Shown piece by piece: positions 17,001 to 18,343 of a stretch of DNA of 18,343 nt. Origin of the DNA: Baffinella frigidus. Taxonomy: Eukaryota; Cryptophyceae; Cryptomonadales; Baffinellaceae. The position numbers and the translations under genes were made by a program. The stretch spans positions 1,237,362 through 1,255,704 of the forward strand of contig MU646304.1 of the NCBI GenBank assembly GCA_026770585.1, given 5' to 3'. The notes beneath the pieces are model-generated. The model was not told the DNA's origin and made no database searches. It worked only from the letters and a program-made list of their open reading frames with translations. Each line of letters starts with the position of its first letter. Within the stretch, counting starts at the first letter, position 1.

Positions 17001-18226
17001 ATTTCGGTCAAAAGTCAACTCCTTGCCACTCGGGCGCCAAAAACGTCGCGGGTGAGTTGGCTGAAACCTGGCGTTTTTTTTTATGTACAGGGAACACGTC
17101 GATCAAATCGATGCTGGAGCTGGGGACGCTCCGCGTGCTGCGGCTGCCGTGCAACCGGTTGACTGAAATTCCGGGAGAAATCGAGCTCCTCAGGTCTGTC
17201 CCCGGTCCCACACAAGATCTCCCAGCTCTGCCTCAGTCGGGGTGGCTCATCGGTTTCACTCCAAACGTTGACCAAACCCCCGGGGAATTGACTTCCGGTC
17301 TCGTCGAATTGATCCTAATTAGGAATTGCTCGGTACAAAGACATCTTATCAATAGATATTTTGACCACAATCTTTGTCGAAATTTCAAAGACTGCTTTAT
17401 GTACGCATTGTATGAGTTTATAGTTTTTTATTTAGGACGCAAACTAACTCAGTAACGAGACGTTGTGAGGACGTGACTATCTGGTAACGGGACGTTTTGA
17501 GAGGGCGGGACTGTCTGATGAAAGAACGTTTTGAGGACGTGACGGTCTGATAAAAGGACGGTTTGAGGACGTGTCTGAATGGTGGAAACGTGTTGCAGGT
17601 CGCTGGTGCTGATGGACATGTCCCGCAACGGCATTGAAGCCATTCCCCGCGCCATCAAGCACTGCAAGGTCAGTGTCTGAACCATCCACCCTTGGCACCA
17701 GATAACAAAATACAAACCAGTGGCCAGAGGGAAGACTTCTCTGCCCCCTGAACACTGACCTCTTTCTCTCGCGCGGCTGGCCCCGTCTTCTGATCAAAAG
17801 CCTCGACAGCCAAGAAGATCTTTCTTGAGGGGTCGGAGAAGTCTCCCAATGTGGGGATAAGGCGTGTGGCAAGCCATCCATCCTTAGTGCCAGAAAACAA
17901 ACCACGAATCTGTCAAACGTCGTGGGAGTCTCACATGTTCTCACGAGAATGCTAGAGGGGCCTATTTAAACCCGAGATGTAGTCTGTGGGTAGAAACTTT
18001 CATTGCCTGTTGAGCCCTTCCATGCCAAATTAGGCTAGACACGAGGTTGGAATGACCAATCCGGGTACAGATGTTTACAACCCTACATATAGATAGAATC
18101 ATCTTGCATTCTCGAGTGGGTGGTGCGGCAAAGTCTCTTAAACAATAACGTTTCCCCGGGCAGAACCTGACGTCGCTGTTCCTCAACTTCAACAAGATTC
18201 AAGACCTTCCGCACGAGCTATTCATG
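419..18226 (+). CDS. Giant multi-block LRR protein (LRRC40/SHOC2-like), 34 exons, partial at both ends
   Basis: Proposed join: 419-469, 1606-1690, 2391-2516, 2845-2909, 3321-3431, 3560-3643, 3997-4068, 4298-4381, 4929-4979, 5223-5329, 5554-5658, 5833-5893, 6423-6529, 7309-7459, 7680-7721, 7875-7973, 8468-8590, 8947-9009, 9315-9398, 9718-9780, 10495-10586, 10794-10881, 11800-11843, 12563-12655, 13126-13240, 13536-13673, 14261-14357, 14960-15045, 15415-15441, 16053-16088, 16460-16544, 17091-17193, 17599-17668, 18164-18226. These total 2871 nt, or 957 codons without a stop. Introns number 33: 22 phase 0, 4 phase 1, 7 phase 2. Splicing restores 23-residue LRRs across almost every junction, which is the main proof of the model. 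Four cap plus restart units (YL, 11 residues, LxL) divide it into five blocks. The protein enters and leaves the window inside LRRs, so no start codon, stop codon or non-LRR domain is seen. LRR proteins of this class usually act as binding scaffolds; the partner is unknown. The weakest parts are exons 23, 24, 29 and 30. Confidence 0.85.
470..1605 (+). repeat. Intron 1: exon-edge copies and pyrimidine tract
   Basis: At 581-630 lies a copy of 451-500, that is, the end of exon 1 (ENRITE), its donor and the following pyrimidines, 130 bp away. Pyrimidine-rich CTCTTCCT repeats lie between 530 and 700. Three copies of the start of exon 2 lie at 1000-1028, 1226-1266 and 1392-1445, with accompanying intron phrases such as gtcaactggatggcaactt. 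A CCCTAAA-type array fills 1522-1605. Confidence 0.85.
1606..1690 (+). CDS. LRR exon 2 (block A)
   Basis: Begins IPPEVSDLQHLRW and ends LSQLPHTIG, 28 codons plus one base, entering in phase 0 and leaving in phase 1. It contains the strand LNLYEN. The acceptor gaatgcag is directly preceded by a CCCTAAA-type array. Three shorter copies of its 5' part lie upstream and two copies of its 3' part lie downstream; this is the only copy in which both halves are intact and contiguous. Confidence 0.9.
1691..2390 (+). repeat. Intron 2: two copies of exon 2's 3' edge, then a heptamer array
   Basis: The exon 2 end (YENHLSQLPHTIG) is copied at about 1780-1819 (YESQLSQLPLTIG) and 1951-1984 (SQLPHTIG), each followed by further matching intron text around ccagggtggtttgacc, which occurs three times with drift. 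The unit is roughly 190 bp. From 2169 to 2368 there is an array dominated by GAACCCT. Confidence 0.85.
2391..2516 (+). CDS. LRR exon 3 (block A)
   Basis: Enters and leaves in phase 1 and carries almost two LRRs: LLTNLIFLSAGQNKLPFLP, then ESIRSCKYLTTLDISWNKL. The acceptor is a good pyrimidine-rich cctctctgcag. The donor gtaaac is itself the start of a heptamer array that forms the whole next intron. The start GG completes the glycine codon opened by exon 2 (PHTIG-LL). Confidence 0.9.
2517..2844 (+). repeat. Intron 3: heptamer repeats from donor to acceptor
   Basis: The intron begins gtaaaccccacatcctacaccc and ends aaccctaaaccaaaaccag. Nearly every base belongs to variants of CCCTAAA, CCCTACA or CACTGAA. 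Both the donor and the acceptor AG fall inside repeat units. Confidence 0.9.
2845..2909 (+). CDS. LRR exon 4 (block A)
   Basis: Enters in phase 1, where AT completes a histidine codon, and leaves in phase 0. It reads DGVSELRGLKVLDMAHN then RFAE. With exon 3 it restores one 23-residue LRR from LDISWN to the next LDMAHN. The acceptor is aaaccag, the last unit of a heptamer array. The donor is gtgaaa. Confidence 0.88.
2910..3320 (+). other. Intron 4: mostly unique sequence
   Basis: No heptamer array and no exon copy seen. It contains a short tandem repeat of tttttgtaccgncttgt at about 2979-3014, a GT-rich stretch near 3085 and AT-richer DNA before the acceptor. Confidence 0.6.
3321..3431 (+). 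CDS. LRR exon 5 (block A)
   Basis: 37 codons, phase 0 at both ends. It reads VPHCLWSLFKLNTLDLRDN, then LLEELPSKMVKLSTLETL. It completes the repeat begun in exon 4 (FAE-VPHCL) and starts the next. The acceptor is tggtgggcag and the donor gtgcgc. I saw no copies of its edges in the adjacent introns. Confidence 0.92.
3432..3559 (+). repeat. Intron 5: CCCCAAA-type array at the acceptor
   Basis: From about 3488 the intron turns into degenerate heptamers (AACCCCA units) that run to caacgcag at the exon 6 border. Confidence 0.8.
3560..3643 (+). CDS. LRR exon 6: last repeat and cap of block A
   Basis: 28 codons, reading HLQDNRLVEPPPHITK, then FGGFTHIMDYLQ. The pattern N-x-L-x-x-PP-x-x-I, a glycine, then DYL is the closing cap used in LRRC40-like proteins. 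There is no GT at the exon end; CAG is followed by gctccc, so a GC-AG intron is inferred. This gives DYLQ-RMEK with the next exon, matching the 11-residue linker of the other blocks. A degraded copy of its 3' end lies at 3788-3840. Confidence 0.8.
3644..3996 (+). repeat. Intron 6: exon 6 end copy and (AAT)n
   Basis: A second copy of the block A cap end lies at 3788-3840 (SKLGGFKHMMDYLEAP against TKFGGFTHIMDYLQAP), in the same frame sense and also followed by gctcc. An AAT microsatellite with one interruption lies at 3916-3968. Confidence 0.85.
3997..4068 (+). CDS. LRR exon 7: linker and first strand of block B
   Basis: 24 codons, RMEKAKRTDF then LDLGRLALTVVPTS, phase 0. Residues QRMEKAKRTDF form the 11-residue linker between DYL and LDL. 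The acceptor is ggagcag, and the upstream ggag is a possible alternative that would add one glutamine. The ATG at 4000 is internal, not a start: LRR phase and frame continue from exon 6. The donor is gtactc. Confidence 0.82.
4298..4381 (+). CDS. LRR exon 8 (block B)
   Basis: 28 codons, phase 0. It begins VLLKTTITGLSFRKNN, a strand of the type ITxLSFxKN that follows the restart strand in LRRC40-like proteins, and ends RYQGSDEL. The acceptor aaatcag closes a short heptamer array and the donor is gtgccc. SDEL resembles SDE at the end of exon 22, the equivalent place in block D. Confidence 0.85.
4382..4928 (+). repeat. Intron 8: CTACACC array and a tandem 31-bp repeat
   Basis: From 4382 to about 4650 there are heptamers mainly of the CTACACC form. 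At about 4562-4590 a short LRR-like string (HNRLVHL) follows a CAG but does not fit the phase. At 4698-4760 there are two copies of agacaaactgtgttttgttt plus about 10 bp. The remainder to 4928 shows nothing recognisable. Confidence 0.85.
4929..4979 (+). CDS. LRR exon 9 (block B, atypical)
   Basis: 17 codons, VICDAAMLNAIQVIGAP, phase 0, between gatgagcag and the donor gtacgc. It lacks a clear LxLxxN strand, but IQVIGAP lies 23 residues before the next strand LDISCN when joined to exon 10, so it fits the LRR spacing. It is less certain than its neighbours because the motif is weak. Confidence 0.68.
4980..5222 (+). repeat. Intron 9: member of a dispersed inverted repeat
   Basis: Positions 4987-5045 match 16760-16815 in reverse orientation with about 90% identity and one small gap. 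From 5150 to 5200 the motif ggagttgact occurs three times. Confidence 0.8.
5223..5329 (+). CDS. LRR exon 10 (block B)
   Basis: Phase 0 to phase 2. It reads VQSRGLALSLLTNLVK, then LDISCNKIQTLPVDLLLLS. A clear LRR with strand LDISCN and an LP turn. The acceptor is gcgtgcag and the donor gtctgc. The partial codon AG is completed by T of exon 11 to give serine. Confidence 0.9.
5457..5550 (+). repeat. Three-copy array catcataaacccctaaatc
   Basis: A longer-period repeat built from CCCTAAA-like parts (cataaacccctaaatccctga), running to the ccaaccag acceptor of exon 11 in intron 10. Confidence 0.85.
5554..5658 (+). CDS. LRR exon 11 (block B)
   Basis: Phase 2 at both ends. It reads LESLNVSDNHLATLYLEV, then AFMPKLTEILREDNDW. 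Two LRR strands, LNVSDN and ILREDN. The acceptor is ccaaccag at the end of a repeat array. The donor gttccg follows GACTGGCG and opens a 120-bp pyrimidine tract. Confidence 0.87.
5659..5780 (+). repeat. Pyrimidine tract in intron 11
   Basis: About 120 bp almost purely C and T, starting directly after the donor of exon 11. No coding signal. Confidence 0.8.
5833..5893 (+). CDS. LRR exon 12: cap of block B
   Basis: Phase 2 to phase 0. It reads SPHMSIINLPTPDMLDYMKE. With exon 11 the segment DNDWRSPHMSI...DYMKE is exactly as long (25 residues) as the block A cap DNRLVEPPPHI...DYLQ, which fixes both splice sites. The acceptor is gcggcag and the donor gtttcg. Confidence 0.82.
5894..6422 (+). repeat. 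Intron 12: unique AT-richer part, then ACACTCA heptamers
   Basis: 5894-6230 is unique, AT-richer sequence with no gene signal. From about 6242 to 6400 lies an array of ACACTCA and ACACTAA heptamers, again 7 bp long but with a changed core. Confidence 0.85.
6423..6529 (+). CDS. LRR exon 13: start of block C
   Basis: Phase 0 to phase 2. It reads VHAAHASGVLKLNNRRMQ, then AVTPDITLAENLRVLDL. KEVHAAHASGV is the 11-residue linker before the strand LKL. Its 3' half with the donor is repeated at 6648-6695 and 6849-6913, with a short fourth fragment near 6751-6765; this first copy is the one that is open back to the acceptor ctgacag. Confidence 0.87.
6530..7308 (+). repeat. Intron 13: exon 13 end copies, exon 14 start copy and a minisatellite
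   Basis: Exon 13's 3' half is copied at 6648-6695 and 6849-6913; both copies are followed by an identical 32 bp that starts gtgcacgtcacacctggg. A short third fragment (atcgatctcag, then gtacgt) lies at 6751-6766. Exon 14's 5' edge is copied at 7101-7158 (DQLSNDMSALQIL). About five units of roughly 30 bp beginning gctgacc fill 7159-7297. Confidence 0.87.
7309..7459 (+). CDS. LRR exon 14 (block C)
   Basis: The longest exon (151 nt), phase 2 to phase 0. It reads RNLIDQLPNDISALQIL, then EELYLRENRLTTLPWEL, then GGLHLLTWLDLGQNKM. Two full canonical LRRs. The acceptor is cccggcag and the donor gttacc. A copy of its 5' edge lies upstream (7101-7158), and 71 bp covering its 3' half and donor recur identically at 8710-8780. 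Confidence 0.93.
7680..7721 (+). CDS. LRR exon 15 (block C, 42 nt)
   Basis: 14 codons, VELPGVVGTLSQLQ, phase 0. It supplies exactly the LP turn and helix side of the LRR whose strand LDLGQNKM closes exon 14. The acceptor ttgaatcag ends a short heptamer array and the donor is gtttgg. Confidence 0.85.
7735..7874 (+). repeat. AAACCCG then AAACCAG heptamer array
   Basis: Four AAACCCG units are followed by about eleven AAACCAG units (two with AAATCAG), running straight to the acceptor of exon 16. Each AAACCAG unit ends in a possible acceptor AG. The AAACCAG stretch has no stop codon in any plus-strand frame and reads KPETRNQ repeats in the frame of exon 16. Confidence 0.93.
7875..7973 (+). CDS. 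LRR exon 16 (block C)
   Basis: 33 codons, phase 0. It reads GLLLDKNGLAKLPNSIG, then DLPQLERLVFDSNNLV. The acceptor is the last CAG in an array of AAACCAG heptamers, so several upstream AGs compete. The first codon GGG fits the LRR spacing from exon 15 (LSQLQ-GLLLDKN). The donor is gtgcgt. Confidence 0.88.
7974..8467 (+). repeat. Intron 16: CT/CA tracts and a copy of exon 17's start
   Basis: CT-rich DNA from 7980 to about 8090, then CA-rich to 8130. Exon 17's 5' edge is copied at 8258-8321 with its own gatggcag; a stop appears inside (LIDR then TAG in the drifted frame). Between 8309 and 8455 variants of gttgacatacgttaagt recur about five times. Confidence 0.85.
8468..8590 (+). CDS. LRR exon 17 (block C)
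   Basis: 41 codons, phase 0. It reads TLPPGFVNLTSLTLMDA, then SNNMLHSLPAKLGNM, then RSLEELHCQ. There is no GT at the exon end; CAG is followed by gcacac, which implies a GC-AG intron and gives HCQ-DNELLVLP with exon 18. A copy of its 5' edge lies 210 bp upstream (8258-8321). Confidence 0.87.
8591..8946 (+). repeat. Intron 17: identical copy of the exon 14 end and a heptamer array
   Basis: 8710-8780 is identical over 71 bp to 7407-7477 (exon 14 end, donor and 18 bp of intron). Just upstream, acgtcgagaaaggt occurs twice and the palindrome ctggtgtgcacaccag lies at 8693-8708. From 8862 there are CCCTAAA-type heptamers to the acceptor. Confidence 0.93.
8947..9009 (+). CDS. LRR exon 18 (block C)
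   Basis: 21 codons, DNELLVLPESICNCTN then LHTLE, phase 0. The acceptor tgaagcag follows a CCCTAAA array and the donor is gtgccc. It continues the strand LHCQDN begun in exon 17 and ends inside the strand LELRNN. A copy of the 3' edge with its GT lies at 9098-9124. Confidence 0.88.
9098..9124 (+). repeat. Copy of exon 18's 3' edge
   Basis: NCTNLHTLE followed by gtgcaa, matching the end of exon 18 and its donor gtgccc. The rest of intron 18 (9010-9314) shows nothing further. Confidence 0.85.
9315..9398 (+). CDS. LRR exon 19 (block C)
   Basis: 28 codons, LRNNFIERLPGKIHY then LTNLTHLSVRNNK, phase 0. The acceptor is ctcgcgcag and the donor gtctcc. It completes the strand LELRNN with exon 18 and ends after the next strand LSVRNN. 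Confidence 0.9.
9399..9717 (+). repeat. Intron 19: internal direct repeats
   Basis: cgtagcccccagtgcgagtg near 9486 and gtagcccacagtgcgtgttt near 9608 are two copies of one segment, followed by cacgtggtg. Three ggcag(t)aacgag-like strings precede the true ggcag acceptor. No exon seen. Confidence 0.7.
9718..9780 (+). CDS. LRR exon 20 (block C)
   Basis: 21 codons, VQVLPSVLCQNPLLAN then LDIDQ, phase 0. The acceptor is tcggcag and the donor gtcacc. It is the last complete LRR before the block C cap. Three copies of its 3' end (ANLDIDQ or ANLDIEQ type) follow in the next intron. Confidence 0.88.
9781..10494 (+). repeat. Intron 20: three copies of exon 20's 3' edge and a CCCTAAA array
   Basis: Copies end at 9905 (ACLDIDQ, then gc), 10066 (ANLDIEQ, then gc) and 10177 (ANLDIEQ, then ga). 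The third is preceded by open LRR-like sequence (10091-10177) reading LGQLASAVTRALKSLPAG then LFLLANLDIEQ. A fairly regular CCCTAAA array lies at 9930-10032. From 10178 degenerate G-rich repeats run to about 10480. Confidence 0.85.
10495..10586 (+). CDS. LRR exon 21: cap and linker of block C
   Basis: Phase 0 to phase 2. It reads NPILDPPVLVLKQGFQ, then AVMAYLRRMYDVYF. This is the clearest cap: N-P-x-L-x-PP, KQG, AVMAYLRR, very close in pattern to the LRRC40 caps. The donor gtatac gives AC, completed by G of exon 22, so RRMYDVYFTGH is again 11 residues between YL and LDL. Copies of the YFT donor edge lie near 10623 and 10668. Confidence 0.87.
10587..10793 (+). repeat. Intron 21: copies of exon 21's donor edge, heptamers and poly-A
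   Basis: ctacttcgcggtcacc (10624) and ctacttcacgtaaact (10669) echo the exon end ctacttcacgtataccgccc. An A-rich degenerate array and a 21-A run (10760-10780) precede the acceptor ccaaaccag. Confidence 0.8.
10794..10881 (+). CDS. LRR exon 22: start of block D
   Basis: Phase 2 to phase 0. It reads GHLDLSGLDLKDLPADLL, then GALNLNAGSDE. The restart strand LDLSGLDLKDLP matches LDLGRLALTVVP of block B. The acceptor is ccaaaccag after a poly-A tract. The donor gtcaaa leads straight into a purine-only tract. A copy of its 3' edge lies at 11094-11137. Confidence 0.86.
10882..11235 (+). repeat. Purine microsatellites and exon 22 edge copy (intron 22)
   Basis: GA-rich DNA from 10888 to 11035 and (GACA)n at 11042-11091 start right behind the donor. 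A copy of the exon 22 end (NLNASSDE, then gtcaca) follows at 11109-11137, itself followed by more GA-rich DNA. Long minus-strand Ser/Leu reading frames here are products of the repeat. Confidence 0.85.
11236..11617 (+). repeat. Intron 22 middle: direct repeat and exon 23-like copy
   Basis: 11291-11349 and 11575-11617 plus 11768-11790 are diverged copies of one segment (around caacccaacagcggcgtgcc). At 11519-11553 ctgcag then gatggtggcgggg resembles the start of exon 23. A short hairpin, atccgtagg with cctacggat, lies at about 11413-11445. No gene seen. Confidence 0.75.
11618..11767. mobile_element. 150-bp foldback (MITE-like) element
   Basis: Two 68-bp arms (11618-11685 and 11700-11767) are inverted copies with four mismatches, around a 14-bp loop. 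Each arm also holds a palindrome (agaaaacgagtt, ctaa, aactcgttttct), so the whole could form a cruciform. It is flanked on both sides by AACC (11614-11617 and 11768-11771), a likely 4-bp target duplication. It carries no coding capacity. An uninterrupted relative of the target lies at 11327-11341. Confidence 0.85.
11800..11843 (+). CDS. Probable exon 23: Gly/Pro/Ser loop in block D
   Basis: Phase 0 to phase 2, DGGGGAPSPRSIAM plus AG. Not LRR-like; it would form a flexible loop between the restart strand and the next LRR. Support: acceptor gactgcag, donor gtatgt, fitting phase, and the fact that it shows the same edge copying as proven exons (an upstream copy near 11519-11553 and a 3' copy at 11936-11952). 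It could instead be an intronic remnant, with exon 22 spliced to a phase-0 acceptor at 12579. Confidence 0.5.
11844..12562 (+). repeat. Intron 23: CT tract, exon 23 edge copy and 155-bp direct repeat
   Basis: CT-rich DNA at 11853-11935 ends in a copy of exon 23's 3' edge (ggctccatcgtgatgag, then gt) at 11936-11954. Segments near 12014-12060 and 12168-12214 (gctgctgcc...tcgactcac...ttgt.ccagc) are direct repeats. gggttgagggttgaggg at 12069-12090 is a short heptamer run in the opposite orientation. The rest to 12562 is unrecognised. Confidence 0.7.
12563..12655 (+). CDS. LRR exon 24 (block D)
   Basis: Phase 2 to phase 2. It reads NKVAQNKGFKAPKRGG, then PSPIVRLTLTGNHLE. The 3' part, strand IVRLTLTGN and donor gtatct, is secure because GA plus G of exon 25 gives HLE-YLPPFV. 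The 5' end is less sure: TGCGCAG occurs twice (ending at 12562 and 12578), the first fitting phase 2 and the second phase 0. Three or four copies of its 3' edge follow in the intron. Confidence 0.68.
12656..13125 (+). repeat. Intron 24: copies of exon 24's end and exon 25's start
   Basis: Exon 24 ends CTCACGGGCAACCACCTCGA, then gt. Similar edges occur at 12734-12754 (gggcaatcacctcaa), 12787-12800 (ggcaaccacctta) and 12850-12871 (cacgggcaaccacctgga, then gtaacc), plus a short one at 12681. Exon 25's start is copied at 12960-13010 (NLLRFVGEISALKD against YLPPFVGELSALKD) behind its own CAG and a short heptamer array. Confidence 0.87.
13126..13240 (+). CDS. LRR exon 25: last repeat and cap of block D
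   Basis: Phase 2 to phase 0. It reads YLPPFVGELSALKDLRI, then DGTLKEPPHHILADG, then LPSIQT. It contains the cap pattern PP-x-x-IL, glycine, then SIQT-YL with exon 26. The acceptor is gcccacag and the donor gtctgt. A copy of its 5' edge, with its own CAG, lies at 12960-13010. Confidence 0.9.
13331..13535 (+). repeat. AACCATA heptamer array up to the exon 26 acceptor
   Basis: About twenty units of AACCATA (13346-13498) with few changes, then CCCCAAA units to aaacag. Minus-strand reading frames of the MVYGLWF type across it are products of the repeat. Confidence 0.95.
13536..13673 (+). CDS. LRR exon 26: linker and start of block E
   Basis: 46 codons, phase 0. It reads YLRKIGSSRATGTLDL, then EGMLLSTVQLHYYKLSG, then LTTLSLSRNDLAE. 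RKIGSSRATGT is the fourth 11-residue linker. The acceptor aaacag ends a long heptamer array and the donor is gtactc. A copy of its 3' edge lies near 13904-13932. Confidence 0.9.
13674..14100 (+). repeat. Intron 26: AT-rich island with hairpin, and exon 26 edge copy
   Basis: Around 13690-13805 the DNA is strikingly AT-rich. ggaaattactacaca (13719-13733) and tgtgtagtaaattcc (13765-13779) are inverted with one mismatch. A copy of exon 26's end (ctctcgcgcaataaccttg, then gtggtacc) lies near 13904-13932. Confidence 0.75.
14116..14260 (+). repeat. AACCAAA and AAACCCA heptamer arrays
   Basis: Seven or so AACCAAA units (to about 14172), then AAACCCA units (14178-14220), then CCCCAAA-like units and aaccctaacccag at the exon 27 acceptor. 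The first two are free of plus-strand stops. Confidence 0.93.
14261..14357 (+). CDS. LRR exon 27 (block E)
   Basis: Phase 0 to phase 1. It reads VPHEVIGYKSLTWLDVS, then FNRLTAIPSTIDALE. It completes DLAE-VPHEV from exon 26. The acceptor ctaacccag ends a heptamer array and the donor is gtccgc. A nearly full second copy lies 247 bp downstream (14520-14604), but its strand has changed from VSFNRL to VSCYCL and it lacks a usable acceptor in frame. Confidence 0.92.
14358..14959 (+). repeat. Intron 27: 247-bp tandem duplication including most of exon 27
   Basis: 14520-14604 repeats 14273-14357 without indels, and similarity continues into the following intron (catgcac...cccacccctctccc near 14452 and 14687). 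A third, truncated edge (gccctcgaac, then gtccga) lies at 14753-14768. Heptamers fill much of 14385-14460, 14625-14700 and 14770-14945. Confidence 0.9.
14960..15045 (+). CDS. LRR exon 28 (block E)
   Basis: Phase 1 to phase 0. It reads LRHLNVKGNGITKVPDF, then LYHRTALLHLS. GA completes the arginine codon begun in exon 27 (DALE-R-LRHL). The acceptor is atcacacag and the donor gtgccc. It ends inside the next strand, LLHLS. Confidence 0.9.
15046..15414 (+). other. Intron 28: no feature recognised
   Basis: Begins with a pyrimidine-rich stretch (to 15075) and is otherwise unique. No heptamer array, exon copy or RNA gene seen. Confidence 0.55.
15415..15441 (+). CDS. Probable LRR exon 29 (block E, 27-nt micro-exon)
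   Basis: Nine codons, LSNNRITET, between gcggcag and the donor gtgaag, phase 0. With exon 28 it gives LLHLS-LSNNRIT, matching LRHLNVKGNGIT. With exon 30 it gives a 22-residue repeat (23 if exon 30 starts one codon earlier). A second copy, LSNNRITEL, starts at 15535 behind ggccag and stays open to a GT at 15632; it is the main alternative. Confidence 0.55.
15442..16052 (+). repeat. Intron 29: second LSNNRITE edge and a three-copy repeat
   Basis: A copy of the exon 29 edge lies at 15531-15561. Three copies of gcccagctgctgacagccg followed closely by aacagggcggtcccc start near 15728, 15818 and 15936, at 90-120 bp spacing. The spacing and lack of conserved spacers rule out CRISPR; this is a diverging tandem duplication. 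Confidence 0.8.
16053..16088 (+). CDS. Probable LRR exon 30 (block E, 36 nt)
   Basis: Twelve codons, TTLLQLNGMQHL, phase 0, between ggagcag and the donor gtgcgc. It bridges exon 29 and exon 31 (QHL-ICTDN). An acceptor one codon upstream would add glutamine and restore a 23-residue spacing. Its 3' edge and donor are copied in the intron (16199-16248), the pattern seen at proven exons. Confidence 0.6.
16089..16459 (+). repeat. Intron 30: exon 30 edge copy and CCCTAAA array
   Basis: 16199-16248 repeats the exon 30 end and following intron (ttgctgcag..aatgg, then gtg.gcgccccact), and tgtgctctg recurs at 16109 and 16280. A short G-rich run in opposite orientation (16253-16285) precedes the regular CCCTAAA array at 16349-16440. 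Confidence 0.85.
16460..16544 (+). CDS. LRR exon 31 (block E)
   Basis: Phase 0 to phase 1. It reads ICTDNFLEKLPTLKGS, then TLTHLNLARNRL plus G. The acceptor tatactcag follows a 100-bp CCCTAAA array. The donor gtaacc opens another C-rich repeat. A copy of the end of the exon (gcaaccacctcg, then gtgtcc) lies at 16661-16678. Confidence 0.9.
16545..17090 (+). repeat. Intron 31: C-rich repeat, exon 31 edge copy and inverted dispersed repeat
   Basis: gtaacccacctgaacc starts a CCCAAACCCACCTAA-type repeat to 16640. A copy of exon 31's last bases lies at 16661-16672. 16760-16815 is the reverse-oriented partner of 4987-5045. A G-rich degenerate telomere-like run lies at 16876-16910. From 16925 to 17035 aatgtcaa / aagtcaactc motifs recur about six times. 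Confidence 0.8.
17091..17193 (+). CDS. LRR exon 32 (block E)
   Basis: Phase 1 to phase 2. It reads NTSIKSMLELGTLRVL, then RLPCNRLTEIPGEIELL. The acceptor is a good ttttttatgtacag and the donor gtctgt. GG completes the glycine from exon 31, giving RNRLG-NTSIKSML, a slightly irregular turn without the usual LP. Confidence 0.9.
17194..17598 (+). repeat. Intron 32: unique AT-richer DNA and a 33-bp minisatellite
   Basis: 17320-17450 is AT-rich with no signal. 17455-17585 holds four copies of about 33 bp with the core gacgttttgaggacgtgac and tctgataa, ending 13 bp before the exon 33 acceptor. Confidence 0.8.
17599..17668 (+). CDS. LRR exon 33 (block E)
   Basis: Phase 2 to phase 0. It reads SLVLMDMSRNGIEAIP, then RAIKHCK. 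The acceptor is gtgttgcag, directly after a four-copy minisatellite. The donor gtcagt is one of the few here close to the general consensus. Confidence 0.92.
17669..18163 (+). repeat. Intron 33: direct repeat, otherwise unique
   Basis: ccatccacccttggcaccag at 17686 and ccatccatccttagtgccag at 17875 are direct copies, both followed by aacaaa-rich text. The rest has no recognised feature. Confidence 0.65.
18164..18226 (+). CDS. LRR exon 34 (block E, gene continues)
   Basis: 21 codons, NLTSLFLNFNKIQDLP then HELFM, phase 0. The acceptor is ccccgggcag and the donor gtatcg. It completes KHCK-NLTSL from exon 33. The LRR array is still running, so at least one more exon lies beyond the window. Confidence 0.9.
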
Positions 18227-18282
18227 GTATCGCCAAAAATCCTCTCTGAGTTGCATCTGGCATTGTTTTCTCAAACAGCAAA

Positions 18283-18343
18283 GGGGGGGGGGGGGGCTTG
18301 AAAAAACTCCACTTCCAAAATCGAAAGGGAGGGGGGGGGGGGG
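18283..18343. repeat. Poly-G runs at the window end
   Basis: 14 G at 18283-18296 and 13 G at 18331-18343, the last reaching the window edge. Run lengths are unreliable in most sequencing data. Confidence 0.85.

Noticed and set aside
1-18343. tRNA, rRNA, riboswitch, bacterial promoter or terminator signals
   Set aside because: I looked for cloverleaf-like and conserved rRNA segments and found none; bacterial signals do not apply to this intron-rich eukaryotic locus.

Overview
The window looks like nuclear DNA from an intron-dense eukaryote, most likely a protist or alga. Exons are short and GC-rich. Introns make up about 84% of the window and are full of C-rich heptamer arrays derived from CCCTAAA, the plant-type telomere repeat, which is also used by many green algae, dinoflagellates, chromerids and other protists. 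I cannot name the species. I see no bacterial-style operon, no rRNA, no tRNA and no second gene.

Everything I can support as coding belongs to one plus-strand gene, open at both ends. I place 34 exons from 419 to 18226. Their reading phases join without a break into 957 codons (2871 nt) with no stop. The product is a very long leucine-rich-repeat (LRR) protein with about 37 repeats, mostly 23 residues each. Four times a run of LRRs ends in a proline plus 'Gly...YL' cap, followed by exactly 11 residues and a new LxL strand. The cap-then-restart arrangement resembles the middle of LRRC40-like and SHOC2-like proteins, but here it recurs, giving five LRR blocks: A (419-3643), B (3997-5893), C (6423-10586), D (10794-13240) and E (13536 to the end of the window). 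No catalytic domain, signal peptide or membrane segment lies inside the window, so a scaffold role is only an inference.

The introns hold most of the unusual structure. (1) Arrays of 7-bp repeats, each a local variant of CCCTAAA, lie with the C-rich strand sense and run up to, or within about 25 bp of, roughly 15 of the 33 acceptors. One intron (2517-2844) is heptamer DNA nearly from end to end, including both splice sites. (2) For about 20 exons, one edge has been copied into the neighbouring intron, one to four times: donor-side copies lie downstream of the real donor and acceptor-side copies upstream of the real acceptor. (3) A 150-bp foldback element with 68-bp arms and a 4-bp target duplication sits at 11618-11767, and an uninterrupted paralogue of its target lies 280 bp upstream. 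(4) Two exon ends are best explained by GC donors, and donors are generally weak. (5) Microsatellites, minisatellites and a dispersed inverted repeat fill the rest. All exon borders are read from the sequence and LRR periodicity alone; no transcript data were available.
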